From positions 8,002,501-8,066,500 of the forward strand of contig OX392532.1 of NCBI GenBank assembly GCA_947623455.1: a DNA stretch of 64,000 nucleotides. The letters are read 5' to 3'. The notes beneath the pieces were generated by a model. That model saw nothing but the letters and a program-made list of their open reading frames with translations, did not search any database and was not told where the DNA came from. This DNA is from Mimachlamys varia (lineage: Eukaryota > Mollusca > Bivalvia > Pectinida > Pectinidae). The first letter of the stretch is position 1. Every line of letters starts with the position of its first letter. Below are positions 35,001-50,000 of the stretch, one piece after another. A program made the position numbers and the translations under genes.

Positions 35001-38000
35001 CAAAAAATATATGTAGACTTTTAATAATAAGTGGCAGTCTGCAGTTGATTTACATCATATTATTTTAGCTATAACGTTGACTTCGATTACATGTACTTAT
35101 TTCCTGTTATTTCGTACGTATAAATCGGAAACGGGAAGTATCACCTAATCGTAACTGTCGTCAACGATTATAGGTAATTCCTCGATTTGGTGTAGTTTGT
35201 TGAAAAATATACAATTTAATATTCTAAGGTCCAGTTTGTGTTTAAAGCTTTTACAATACGAAATACATTTATACTAAAATCATATAAACTATCCGTATTT
35301 CTTTACGGGTGGTAAAAATTGTATAAATTATATACCAAAAAGTTACAGGCACGTACAGTATATCGTCCAACGAAAGGGCCATCAGGCCTCAATAACGGAC
35401 GTACAAATATCGAAATCACTACAACCCTGTATTAAAGTCGAAATGAATAAAATCTTGGTTTTATTTTTCTAATATATGTACTACAGTTTATATTTTGTAT
35501 ATATATATAGGGACGTATCTCACATATACGTCCCTGATATATACCAGGTACACAAAATATAAACGGTAGTATATGGGGTTTTTTTTTTTTAATGTGGCTG
35601 AGAAGAGCCAGTGCCGGTCGCTTGATTTGTTCCATAAATATGTTAACGTAATTTATAATACAAGCTGACGAAAGTTCAAAATGACTGTGAGGATTTGATC
35701 ACGAGATTTTTTTTACTTGACTTAATTGTAAAGCAAATCTATATTTCATCAGTACGTCTTAAAATGTTTCAATAATCATTATCTACACCAGGCATATCTG
35801 TATCTCTAAGTTGATCTTGCAATGCCAGCATTCCATACCACATTATACTATAAACTGCATTTCTTCCGTTTATAAAATTTATAACAAATGCAACAGGAAT
35901 TCGGATACAACTGTTGAAACTTCATTTGTGTTCAATACGCAAGCTTCCGTATCCTATGCGTTATTATCAGAGACGTATACGTCTCTGGTTTACATGTATG
36001 TACTTATTATTTGATTTAATTCATTATTAAAGAAATGCATACAAGACCCTTTGTTGGTAACATTTTTTTACGTTTTCTCAAGAAGCCAAAAAGAACGGGT
36101 ACTGTTGAGATTCGTTTCTAACTGTACTATTAACAAATGGCGTGGCTGGGGGTATTTTGATGTGCAAGCCCCGCGAAGTTTAAAAGTAGGGGAGGGGGTA
36201 CTTCGGGAAAGAATAACATTTGAACTTCAAGTGGTACCATTGTTTTAGACTTGTTTGAATAGACATTGCCTGGCCTCTCATTATACAAAATATTAATGCG
36301 AAAATGGAATACGAAATGTTTTACTTCCAAGATTTATGGAAACAAAATCATTATCCATATATATATACGTTTCTTATGTCATTTACTCGTCAGTAAGTAC
36401 ATTGTAATAGCAAGAGACATTTAAAACCATATTTGATATACATACGTCTCACAGAGACCCAAGAATTTTGACAGCTAGTTTTGGACCTAAACTAGGTTGT
36501 TTAAAGTAATTTTACACTTGGGGAAGGGGGGATCAATTTCCGATAAAAATGCCCTCTAAATGGTCATAAAGGCTATCATTGAGCACTGCGAGGGCATTTG
36601 TATCGAAAATTGATCAGCCCCCTCCCCCAAAGTGTAATTCTCAAGTCCCTGTGATACGTCTCTGTAAGTGTTAATAAGTACTGTACATGTTATGTGATTA
36701 TTTCAGCTCAGGGAGTACTAAGAACTCTTGCTTGTTTTCTTAAAATTATGTACAATTAGAACAAGTCTAGTTCCTAAACTTAAGGCATTGTCTTAACTGT
36801 AAATCGCCATAGAAAAGCATTTCAGAAGTTTCGAGAAAATCTTAAAGAGTAACTGTATTACTGTACCATCTTTCGTATATAGAAAGATTGATAAATAATA
36901 AGTGAGATAATTTTCACGACGATTTTATTTTTGTAAAAATTACGAAGTTTTGACCATTTTACTAAATTTCACACCTGAACGTAAATCAGGAAAATCCCCG
37001 ATTTTGCCATACGACCGGAAGTGACGTCACAACGGTAGCCGCACTGACCGAATTGAGTAGTCATTATATTAAAATTATATGAATCGTATCACGACTTGTT
37101 ATTTGTAGAGAGTCTTATATACAAGAATATGACACTGATTATATATCAAGGCCTTACCTGATTTCGTTAATGATCTACTGATAATTGCAAGGTGCCATAT
37201 GCCCCAGGGGATAGTAATTAGTGGGGAGGGGGCCCGGGTTCGGTAGTTCTTATTCTTGCCAGGTATGCCGCAACGTGGTCATGGTCACTCGACCATAAAT
37301 CAATTACCATCGGACTCGCTAATATGATTAACAGGTTATTATTTTGTGGGGAAAACTGTAAGACTTCAAAACATACACTTGATATGATTATGTATTAATT
37401 TTCTCATATTTTATTTCATATTACACCGCTAAAACAGCGTGTGTATTCACTGAAACATATACGTCCCGACATGCATATATCAGCAGGAACTGATCATGAC
37501 ACCTATTGAAATGCACACTGAAAAATATTTATGCCTGTCGGTCGGCTTTGTAAATACAAAACAACGTAGAGACGACCTCAATCAAACAGGTAATGAAAAG
37601 GATATTGGTGTTACTATAGACCACGGACGTAGATATACTCTAATTCCATGTATAGACTCAGAACTTCGAAAACCATATATTTTATTGGACTTAAAAGAAG
37701 AACATATTTAATTACGTAATATAGAATCATGAGATAATCCTTTTTTATATGTACAATGTACGTATATTGGAAAATAAAAATATGTATCTTTTATCAATGT
37801 TTTCGACCTGTATAACGTATTTGACGGGTATCACATTTCGGCTTCTTTTATCCATAAGTTCGAGAAATTATACCTGTGTATAAAAGTTAACAGCTTCCCA
37901 TCCATTGACAATTTTGTATGTCTATGCAGTATATATATATATAAAAACAATTAAAAAGTATGCCTGAATATTGTAAAATAAAAGGAACATGAGCGGAATC

Positions 38001-41000
38001 TTGATGTTACCTGTCTTCAGGCATACACATCGAAATAGAAATCAATAATAATAATTCGAAGTTCTAATATACCGCTTTATCATGACCTGAAGATTGCCTC
38101 AAAGAAAAATTTATTTCAAATTCTGTTTGAGAAAAAATAAGATAATGTCTTTGAAAACCCCTGTATTTAACTGATTACTTAATTGGTTTTAATCCGCATT
38201 TTATTCATTTATAAAATATGAAATTATAACTGTGATACAGACAAATCATGCAAGTTTCGATATAATATGTCAAGTTGAATAGAAGAGTCAAATTTGAAAT
38301 TTGATAAAGTGACATGTACATATGTACTGTGTGACTTGACGGCGGTTTCTATATTTCCAAAGGTACTCTGGATAGTCTATGTTTCATTCAAAGTCGAGAA
38401 CTACATATTGTAACTACAGATCTAGAGCACTCATTTTGAAGTTATAAAGAGGGGATAATAACCGCAATATACTCAACTATCACCAGTAGTTTTAACTTTG
38501 ATAGCCCCCCCCCCCTCCCCCCCATCTCCAAAGTTATTTACTTGCAACTGACCAGGTAGATTATCCCGCTTATCCGATTACGTAATTTAATGGACACTAA
38601 TCTGAGATGTACAATATAATAAAATTCACTCTTGAATCATTTGACAAATGATCTGTATAAAATTATATATGACACCAGGGACGTATATGTGCCTGATGAT
38701 AAAGCTAGAGTATTACAATGTGATTGGTTAAAAATAATTTGAACAGTCAATATCTAAACACTAAATTTTATGGTACGACACTTAATTTCACTATATATAA
38801 TACATGTCGGATTAACAATTAATTAACCAGACGAACGTATATATCTTGTGTTCCCGTTGTCACCAATACGTGTGCACAACTTTTAGCGGTTCGCTGTGCG
38901 CTTGATTAGCTTGTGGCAAAACAGGTAAAAAACCAAACTTCAACCTGTCGTAACTTTGTAACCAGTGGGCCGATTTCGGCAATGTATTAATGCCGACACA
39001 ACGAGTCTGATAATTTCAGTTTCTATTTGCACTACAGTTACTCTTTAAGTTCAAGACATTTTTCTTAATTTCCTATGGAAATGTTCAACCAGGGACGTAT
39101 ATATAATTTTGGCTGGGCTCATTAATAATTGTTTTTGCTGACATTTTGTTTGAACTGACCGGAAATGTAGTAAATATTGGCCCTTTTTTAATTACTCTTT
39201 GAAAGAAGGGCATTTTTATAGCAAATCTAAAACAGTTTTTATAAAACTAATGTGACTTGATTATATGAAAAATTCTGCCTAACAAACTTTCTGCAGTCTG
39301 GTCTGTTAATCTGACGAGTCGGCAAAAACGAGTTACAGTATCAGTGTGAATATCAAGAATATTAGACGAATTATGAAATCTCTCTACTTTAATACACATA
39401 TTTTGGATAATGATGTGCAAACACGGGCTTATGTGCTTACATGGCAGCTATGCGCCTGGTAACGACACGGACTTGGATAGATAATCTTTTCCCGTGCTGT
39501 CGACGATAATAATTGTACACTGAAGTACACAAATGAACATAGCCTATTCCCCCCTGATCTTTCATAACGAACTGTTCCAACCTTTCAATCAGACCAGTTC
39601 AAGTGTGTCATGAGTGAATGAGTTAAGGGTCGACAATTTTACGACATCATATGGTAATAATTACAGTCAGGTTTCGCCACACCTGTACCGGATATACACC
39701 CCCGGGGTAAGTTTCACACCTGTTTCCTGGGGCTGTTAAAACTGTGTTGTAGTTGATATTGTCCATTGTGTCAAACTGTTTTGATTGACAGGTTGTTACG
39801 CACAGGTGAATCCCCCCCCCCCCCCCCCCGACACTTTCTGTTAAATGCAAACAGTTTTACGATCTTAAGCGACTAAAGCCAAAAACTACGGTCAACAGTT
39901 AATTGTACTGTACCCGTATAAAACAATTTACTATTGTGTGTATTGTCTGAAAACAACGTGTGATGGTACGGGGCTCTGAAAAGAGTTCAATTCTAGCCAT
40001 TCCCCGTGTTTTGTTGCAATTTTGCTGTAAAATCAAAAAAATTAAATGGTACACAAGAAAACATTTGGATTAAAATACGCGTATCTTATGATTATTTTTT
40101 TTCCAATCATCATAATTTTTTATATTGTATATAGAGCATTTCGTATCTGCAAGATGAAATAATGACTGGAAACGATTAGCGAGATTTTATCTTTTGACAA
40201 CAGACCCCTGAGAATTTGTTAGTGTTGGTCCTTTAGCCGGTGTTGAGAGAATTTTATCGAAAATTGATCTTAACCTCTCAAAACAGGGACGTATATGTCC
40301 CAGTCTCAAACATATAAAAAAATTGGGTCCAAAACTAGCTGTAACAAATTTTCAGGTCCCTGTGTTTGACGTCTTTGAGTAGCTGTCAATTGTCAGTCAC
40401 AGTTCGCTGCATCCACGAATTTAGTAAGCTTGTGCAAAAGATCTGCTAACATTTTGATTTAAAACAAGCCAAACATTAACCTCCACTTACAATATGCCTA
40501 CTGTCAGAAGACCAAAGTGTTCCAGATTGTTCCATATATATATATCTAATTTTCTGTAAATGTAAAATAGCCGAGTTTGTCCAATACATTAACAAATAAA
40601 AAGAATAAGAAAGCTAACCATGCTTTCACAACTTGAGACACCTGTTAGCTGGACTGCAGAGCTCCTTGCCGTAGGTCAAAGGTCCCCGCCGCGGCCGGTA
40701 AAAAATCAAACGCTTTTTACCCTCTTGTAGAATATGGACTAGCCAATTAAGTCAGGTATGGGCCAAGTATTTTGTATTTTAGGGTTGAAAGCATGACTCC
40801 AAATCCTTGAGTGCCGTGTTTGTTTTGTGCATTTGTCAAGGTCGAAGGCGAACGGGACACATGACTTTCACTACGATAGCGAATGATTGAAGAACATACG
40901 TTTTTTTGTTAAGTGTTTCCTAATATTTCCTTTCAAACAATGTTTTTGAAATACCAAAATATTTTGGCACGGACGTAAGTAAATTAGCTATCTTATTCCG

Positions 41001-44000
41001 TGCTTTTGGCTTCACCTTTAATTGACCTCGTATTACGTTATGCAAATCATCGGCGGATTTTGCCATTGAAAATTTTCGATTATAGATAAAACAATACTTC
41101 AAAACTATAGACTTCTTTTAACAACTGCATGGTAGCCTCGTGTTACGCACATATACAGTACTTTATCTTAGCAATTGTTCGGTTGCGTATTGATTGTTTT
41201 ATTAACCATTTTCACCTGATGATTTTACGTGAGCGTAAACAATATCCGTTTGAAAATTACACGTTTTACGTCTGTATTATATTTCATAAAAAGCACATTT
41301 GCTCAGGTGATAACTCCGAGGGGCTTTAATCTTCTCCACTCTGGCGTATATATATCATGGCACTGTATAATGAAGTGCATACTAAAGTAATTTGATTCGC
41401 AAGTATTTTAATCTCGGTTCTGCACAATAAAACGTAGTAAGCCATATATGTATAAACTCTTACAAAGAATGAAGTGTTTCACTTGCGGTTCCGGTTGAGA
41501 TGGCCGCTGCACTTTTTCTTGTCATCATATTTTTCGGTTTTTACTCAAGAATATGGCCAAATGTCACCACCTGGCCAAATGTAAACGACATTACATATAA
41601 GATTGAAAACCTTGGCTTTTACTCATGTAACTCACTGGAGCAGGTAAAAGCAAATGACTTTATAAACCACACAATTTTTCAGCGACATTACGTCCACAAC
41701 GTCACCAGTTTTGACGAATGTCATTCATCAGTGTACTGCACATATAGGCCCAATAAAAACAGATTCCTACTAACTTTTTGCATACTTCTTTGCGGCGACG
41801 TGGCCTCAAACCCTGGCCCAATAAAATACCCATGTGGAAAATGTGAAAAGTCCGTCAGGAAAAACCAAAAGGCCATTGCCTGTGATATTTGTGATTTATG
41901 GTTTCACGTTAAGTGTACTGACTTATCCAAATCTTCCTACGATTACCTGTCAAATTCTGAGTATGACTGGAGCTGTGTTACCTGTTCTCTGCCTGTCTTT
42001 TCGGACTCCTTCTTCGATGACAACATTACTATTCAAACTGATGAGCAAGACACTAATTTAGATCAGAGTAATCTCCCTTCTTCCACTGACGAATCTGATC
42101 ACCTTCAAGAAGATATTTTTAAGTGTTTCAAAAATAAAGGTCTACATTTTATCCACCTCAATGCTAGATCTCTTTATTGTAAAATTCATGAACTCCGAAA
42201 CATTGCTAGGAAATCTAATGCTGCTGTCTTAGCTGTCACCGAGTCCTGGCTTGATGATTCCATTACTGACTCTGAAATACACATAGACGGATACGCTGTT
42301 CTACGAAAAGATAGAAACCGCTCAGGCGGTGGTGTATGCACCTACGTCAGAGAAGACTTATCCTTCACCCCATTGGAAGTGACAAATGAGGATGACGAGT
42401 TCCTTTTTATAAACATTCTCCTACCAAAAACCAAACCTATCACTGTGGGTACATGTTATAGACCACCTAACCAAAATAACTTTTGTGACAACTTTGAAGA
42501 CACTTTACACAATCTAAATTTGGAAGGAGAAATTATTATTCTGGGTGACTTTAACATCTGTTTAAAAAATAAAACCAACCCATTACACTCTACGTATTGT
42601 AGTCTTCTAAAATTTTTGAATTTTGAACAAATTGTCTCAAACCCAACTAGGGTCACTGATACTTCATCATCACTCATAGATCACATTTTGTGTAACTCCA
42701 AGGAAAAGATAAGTCATTCTGGTGTTTTACATATAGGCTTTAGTGACCATTTTCCTGTATTTTGCACTCGCAAAACTACAAAATGTGTTTATAACAAACA
42801 CAACAATATCACTATCCGGTCAACTAAGAACTATTGCAAAGACTCATTTATTAGTAAATTGGCTGAGGCTAATTGGGAAAATTGCTTTCTTGCCCCTAAC
42901 ATAAACCAAGCCTGGGAAATTTTCAAAAACCTTTTTACGGAGGCTTTAGACCATGTCGCTCCTAAAAAGGAAGTTCGACTTAAACAGCGAACTGAACCAT
43001 GGATTACAGCCGATATTTTAGATCTCATTTCTGAAAGGGACAAAAAACTTAATTCAGTTAAAAAGTCTAATAATCTAGAATCTTACAGTCAATTTTGTCA
43101 GTTAAGAAATCGTATACAGAAACTCGTAAAAAAAGCCAAAAACAACTACTTCAAAAGCAAAATTGAAGAAAATAAAGGAAATTCAAAAAATCTTTGGAAA
43201 CAACTCAAGGGCTTGGGCTATGAAAGGGACAGGAAATCAAATCCTAAAACAGTTTTACATATAGATGGTGAAAACTGCCATGATGCTGTTACCATAGCCA
43301 ACCATTTCAATAAATTTTTCACAACCATTGCTTCAAAACTTGTAGATAAATTACCTTTGTGTAAAGGGATTTATCATTTTTCTACCAAATTATTTCATGA
43401 TTTTTACTCTAAAAGGAATCCAAAAGGCATAAAATTTCATCTTCGACATGTTTCGGAAGATTTTGTCTATAAAGAGCTATGTAACCTAAATGTATGTAAA
43501 AGTACAGGCCTCGACCAAATCCCTGCTAGATTTCTGAGGGACGCGGCACCAATGATCAAAATTCCAGTCACATTTTTAATTAACCTTTCAATATCTGAAG
43601 GTGTAGTTCCGGACGATCTAAAAACTGCGAAAGTCATACCTTTATTCAAAAAGAAAGATAGACTGCAGGCGGAAAATTACCGTCCTGTTAGCATTTTAAG
43701 CACTGTGTCTAAAATTTTGGAAAAAGCAGTTTACAACCAATTAGAAACTTTTCTTGCTAAAAATAATTTATTGTATGAACTCCAATCTGGCTTTAGGAAG
43801 TCATACTCCACTGATTCTTGTTTAATTTATCTAATTGATCATATCAAATCTCAAACAGCCAAAGGTCTTTATACAGGCATGGTCCTACTCGATTTACAAA
43901 AAGCATTCGACACGGTGAACCATTCGATCCTTTGTGAGAAATTAAAACTCATTGGTGTCGAGTCTTGTAACTGGTTTAGATCATACTTAGAAGATCGATC

Positions 44001-47000
44001 CCAATTAGTGAGTATAAATGGAGTGACCTCCGCAGAGGACAACATCCATTGTGGGGTCCCCCAGGGTAGCTTATTGGGCCCTCTTCTATTTCTGATCTAT
44101 GTAAATGACATGCAAATAAGTATAGAGACTTCCTGTAAACTACTTCTGTATGCTGATGACAGTGCAATTATTTTTTCACATCACTGTCCCAAAACAATTT
44201 CTTCTAAATTATCCTCAATTTTGGAATCATGTCATGATTGGCTCGTTGACAACAAATTATCATTACATTTAGGTAAAACAGAAAGCATTTTATTCGGACC
44301 AAAGAGAAAATTAGGACAAGTACCCGAGGATGATTTCAAAATTTCATGTAACGGTCAAAACATTGCCTCGCAATCTTCAGTTAAATACCTCGGTGTTACG
44401 ATAGATAAATTTCTATCTGGAGAGGAAATTGTCTCCAATATTATCCAAAAAATTAACCAAAGACTTAAATTTTTGTACAGAAATAGTAAATGTCTCTCTT
44501 TAAAATCCCGTAAAATTTTATGCTCTGCTCTAATTCAGTGCCATTTTGACTATGCGTGCACCTCCTGGTATGAAGGAATTACCAAGAAACTCAAAGGTAA
44601 ACTCCAGACTACCCAAAACAAAATGGTCCGCTTTATTCTTAACCTCGATAACAGAACAAGGGTCACTGTCACTGAGTTAGGAAAACTAGGCATGCTTAAT
44701 GTACAACAAAGGGTCCGCCAACTTCGCCTCAACCATGCTTTTAACATCTACAATGGTAAATGTCCACAATATCTAAACGAACTTTTCTCAATAAACAAAA
44801 ACTGCTTTGGTACAAGATCTGGAACCATGAACTTCTCAATAAGAAACGTTAAAAGCATAGAAAGTTCTTCTTTTTCTATTTCTGCAGCAAAAGATTGGAA
44901 TTCCCTTCCAGATAATATTAAAAATTCTAAAAATAAATATCTTTTTAAAAACAAAGCAAAACAGTTGCTAATGCTTCAATCAAAAGGCGAATTTGACGAC
45001 CCCTTCGTCTACTATTGAGCTTAACGTCATCGATCTACTCTGCATTCGGTTGAACGGGTAGTGATGTTTTTTGTTACATATCATATTGTATTATTGTTCA
45101 GTTCAGATTACAATGTATATTGATATGCAATATCTCTTCAACTTCCATCCTCTTCTATTAATGTCCTGAAATGTGCCAAACTATTTATTTACTTCCAATA
45201 TTTGTTTTCATATCTTCTATGTAAAAGATTTTCTTTCATTCAAAATAGTGCTCTGGTTCTATATATTTAATGCTGCGAAATTTAATTCAATCCAATTTTC
45301 CGTGGCTTTACATCTCAACCGGAATGATTACTCCTTTAATGGACCCCATTGGAAATAAGCCTATTTTATAGGCTTTATGGGTAATCCAAGGCCAAAGGCA
45401 TTTTCATCTGGTTTTACAAATTTTCCTCTACTTTTTTAATTGACATCTCTAAAATTTTCAACTTTTTTACTTAGAAGATTTGCAATCACAGTGTAATTTA
45501 ATTTCATGCGATACAAATTTAAACTGTGATATGTCAAGGTTTGTGAAAATTCTTCTGTGATATTTTATGTTTTAAATTAATAATTTTAAGAAACCCACAA
45601 TAATTTAATTTATTACTGATTATAATTGTGATCCAATTGCTTATGAAATGCGATATTTGTACTGTGTAATTTTACTATGCCTTTGCCTGAATAAACATTA
45701 TTATTATTATTATTAATTGTAAATATATGGATCCGGGCTGCAGGAAGTACTGTACGTCACGGTTGAGAGCTCTGACAGACCACAGGTAAGTTTGACGGTG
45801 CCCGGATTAGGTAAGGTGGACGGGAGCGTAGCCGGTCGGCAGACATGAAAGGACTAGTCGGAACAAAAGGCACTGGAGAAATTGAACGGTCGTCCACGAA
45901 AACTAAACGGTTTTGAAAAATGAACACCGGTTCTTGAAACATAAACACAGCTCCCCAAAACGTGAACACTCAATTTTAAAATGAACAAGGATTCTGAAAA
46001 GTAAACGGTGATCGTAATCAGTAAACGGTGAGCGCGAATATTGAACGGTGATCGTAATCAGTAAACGGTGGTCGGGAAAATTAAACGGTGATCGTGAAAA
46101 ATAAACACCCAATTTAAAATATGAACGCTCCTTTTCAATAATGAACAAGGTAAATGAAAAATCAACACACGATCCTCAAAAGTAAACAATGATTTGAAAA
46201 ATAAACTGTGCACCGTGAAACGAGAACGGTAACCCGGAAAATGAACACAAAAATTAAAGAAATGAACGGTATTTGAAAACAGAACGAAAAAATGCGTTTT
46301 TTGAACGGTAAGGGTCCCCCAGTGTATCCAGTCAGGGATTTACAGAACTGACTGGTTTCTCTACTATCCAGTCAGGGATTTACAGGACTGACTGGTTTCT
46401 CTTCTATCCAGACAGGGATTTACAGGACTGACTGGTTTCTCTACTATCCTGTCAGGGATTTACAGAACTGACTGGTTTCTCTACTATCCAGTCAGGGATT
46501 TACAGGACTGACTGGTATCTCTACTATCCAGTCAGGGATTTACAGAGCTGACTGGTTTCTCTACTATCCAGACAGGGATTTACAGGACTGGCTGGTTTCT
46601 CTACTATCCAGTCAGGGATTTACAGGACTGACTGGTTTCTCTACTATCCAGTCAGGGATTTACAGGACTGACTGGTTTCTCTACTATCCAGTCAGGGATT
46701 TACAGAACTGACTGGTTTCTCTACTATCCAGTCAGGGATTTACAGGACTGACTGGTTTCTCTTCTATCCAGTCAGGGATTTACAGAACTGACTGGTTTCT
46801 CTACTATCCAGTCAGGGATTTACAGGACTGACAGGTTCCTCTTTTATCCAGACAGGGATTTACAGGACTGACAGGTTTCTCTACTATCCAGTCAGGGATT
46901 TAAAGTACTGACTGGTTTCTCTGCTATCCAGTCAGGGATTTACAGAACTGACAGGTTTCTCTACTATCCAGTCAGGGATTTAAAGTACTGACTGGTTTCT

Positions 47001-50000
47001 CTGCTATCCAGTCAGGGATTTACAGAACTGACAGGTTTCTCTACTATCCAGTCAGGGATTTAAAGTACTGACTGGTTTCTCTACTATCCAGTCAGGGATT
47101 TACAGGACTGACTGGTTCTCTACTATCCTGTCAGGGATTTATAGAACTGACAGGTTTCTCTACTATCCAGTCAGGGATTTACAGAACTGACTGGTTTCTC
47201 TACTATCCAGTCAGGGATTTACAGAACTGACTGGTTTCTCTACTATCCAGTCAGGGATTTACAGAGCTGACATGTTTCTCTACTATCCAGACAGGGATTT
47301 ACAGGACTGACTGGTTTCTCTACTATCCAGTCAGGGATTTACAGGACTGACAGGTTTCTCTACTATCCAGCCAGGGATTTACAGAACTGACAGGTATCTC
47401 TACTATCCACTCAGGGATTTACAGGACTGACTGGTTTCTCTACTATCCAGTCAGGGATTTACAGAACTGACTGGTTTCTCTACTATCCAGTCAGGGATTT
47501 ACAGGACTGACAGGTTCCTCTACTATCCAGTCAGGGATTTACAGGACTGACTTGTTTCTCTACTATCCAGACAGGGATTTACAGGACTGACAGGTATCTC
47601 TACTATTCAGTCAGGGATTTAAAGTACTGACTGGTTTCTCTGCTATCCAGTCAGGGATTTATAGAACTGACTTGTTTCTCTACTATCCAGACAGGGATTT
47701 ACAGGACTGACAGGTTCCTCTACTATCCAGTCAGGGATTTACAGGACTGACTGGTTTCTCTACTATCCACTCAGGGATTTACAGAACTGACTGGTTTCTC
47801 TACTATCCAGTCAGGGATTTACAGGACTGACTGGATTTTTTTTACTATTTAGCTAGATTGTACTGAAATCTGATTATTCTGCAAAACAAAAGATTTATAA
47901 TCTTGTCATTGATCAGTAATTATATGAGATACATGGTCAACTTTTCTTCTTTGTTTTCTTTGATTTTAAAATCAAAATAATGTTCAATTTTATTGTAGTT
48001 AAGATAAAGGTTTCCAAGCTTTTCTCAGGTGCAGTTTTATGAATAAATATTTAGTGTACAGAGGTACAATCATGGGAAAGCTTTGTAAAATTTTAAATGC
48101 AGGTCACTGTGACCTTTGACTGTTACTATAAGTTCTAAAATAATGCTTTCTTGAACATGCGAAAATGATATCATAAAGGGTATTCATAGTTATGTTATTA
48201 AGTATATTTATTGTTTTTGTTTCGTATACTGGAGATTTATTTCACAGGGTAACCATGGCGAGGATGTGAAGGAGATTTACTATTACCTTGACAACACTCC
48301 AGACCACACCTACATGAGGTCACTCTATCGCTATCCAATGGACGAGTTTCCCTATGTCAGCCTACGCAACCAGAACGTAACAAGGGAAAAAACTGACACG
48401 GAATTTGAAATCATGGACACAGGTAGAAACCAAACTTAAATGAGTGTTCATATTAATGACAGTTGACAGTAAGCGCTTTAACTTAGCTATTTTGCCATAC
48501 AATTTTACGATTGATAGTAGACATGCCAGAAGATATTATATATAACAGTTCTCATTGTCCTCATGAACAGTTGCATATCATGAGTCAAAAACACACACAG
48601 TGAGTTAATTTTGCATTAATGATGATTGGGGTTTTGATATCATAAAATACAAATAAAGTGACAAGGTGGTGTTGTATCCTGCTTCCTGCTGTCATTCATC
48701 GTGCGTTTACGTGAGTGAAAGAAGAATCCAAATAAAGGTAAACCAGGAGACAATAGTGAATTTAAAAATTGTAAAATCATTTTGATGAAACTGAAGGTTA
48801 CTTACATCAGCTGAAGAAGGAGTGCAGTGCATTCTGTAAGGTCATGTTGACCTTCACCTTAAGGTCAAGGGGCGAATAAGGGAAAATAAAATTCAATAAA
48901 ATCTTGCATGGCTGGGAATCTTTAACCATTAGTTATTTTGATGAAACTTGATAGGTGTAACATATACATGACAGTAAACAATACACTATATAAAGGTCAT
49001 TGTGACCTTTAACTTTTGATTTAGGGCCACACAAGAGGACAAACAATTATACATCAGCTGATAAAGAGAATCTTAATGTTTTTCTTTCAATAAAATCCCA
49101 AAATCCTTAATTTATCATTTGCTACAATATATCATATGCCCCATCAATATGAAATGTTTTAGTTTAAGGGCTTACACTGTGATACCCCTGTAAGTGTGGT
49201 TGTATATAGTTTAAGGGCTTACACTTTGATACCCCTATAGGTGTTTGTATATAGTTTCCCCTGTAAGTGTGTTTGTATATAGTTTAAGGGCTTACACTTT
49301 GATACCCCTGTATGTGTGTTTGTATATAGTTTAAGGGCTTACACTTTGATACTCCTGAAGGTGTGTTTGACGACAATCGTTACTGGGACGTTTACACGGA
49401 GTACGGTAAAGACACCAGTGGCAGCCTCGTCTGTAGCTACACCCTCCACAACAGATCAGACAATGCTGCGTCCATCTACATCATACCACAGTTCTGGTAC
49501 AGGTATGGAAAATATTTAATCCACATCCAATTCCGGTACAGGTATGGAAAATATTTAATCCACATCCAGTTCTCGTACATGTATGGAAAATATTTAATCC
49601 ACATCCAGTTCTGGTACAGGTAATGGAAAATATTTAATCCACATCCAGTTCTGGTACAGGTATGGAAAATATTTAATCCACATCCTGTTCTGGTACAGAA
49701 AATATTTAATCCCCATCCAGTTCTGGTACAGGTAATGGAAAATATTTAATCCACATCCTGTTCTTGTACATGTATGGAAAATATTTAATCCACATCCTGT
49801 TCTGGTACAGGTATGGAAAATATTTAATCCACATCCAGTTCTGGTACAGGTAATGGAAAATATTTAATCCACATCCAGTTCTGGTACAGGTATGGAAAAT
49901 ATTTAATCCACATCCTGTTCTGGTACAGGTATGGAAAATATTTAATCCACATCCAGTTCTTGTACAGGTATGGAAAATATTTAATCCACATCCAGTTCTG

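Larger units (their letters stand above)
34266..41300. other. Interior of the CACTA-like element, no gene recognised
   Basis: Seven kilobases of AT-rich sequence with many stops on both strands. It holds an ACCACGGACTTA / TAAGTCCGTGGT hairpin near 34621-34656, a GGGACGTAT / ATACGTCCC hairpin near 35511-35540, and scattered GGGACGTATA words (38.68, 39.10, 40.29 kb). It also holds a 204-bp MITE (36450-36653), a related one near 40.2 kb, and poly-C runs near 38.5 and 39.81 kb. None of the small open frames (up to 82 aa) shows a transposase motif. Confidence 0.55.
33666..46327. mobile_element. 12.66-kb CACTA-like element with 598-bp terminal inverted repeats
   Basis: The element 33669-46324 begins CACTGGGGGACCCTTACCG and ends with the exact complement. 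The inverted arms are 33669-34265 and 45727-46324, about 98% alike by eye. TAT occurs immediately outside both ends (33666-33668 and 46325-46327), and removing the element plus one TAT restores a perfect 40-bp repeat unit (TCTCTGCTATCCAGTCAG). CACTG ends, a 3-bp duplication and dense subterminal motifs are features of EnSpm/CACTA elements. No transposase was recognised in the interior, so it looks non-autonomous. It carries an intact LINE and smaller MITEs. Confidence 0.85.

Noticed and set aside
33669..46324. Maverick/Polinton or viral insertion
   Set aside because: Despite long inverted repeats, there is no polymerase B, integrase, ATPase or capsid-like frame, and the target duplication is 3 bp, not the 6 bp of Mavericks.
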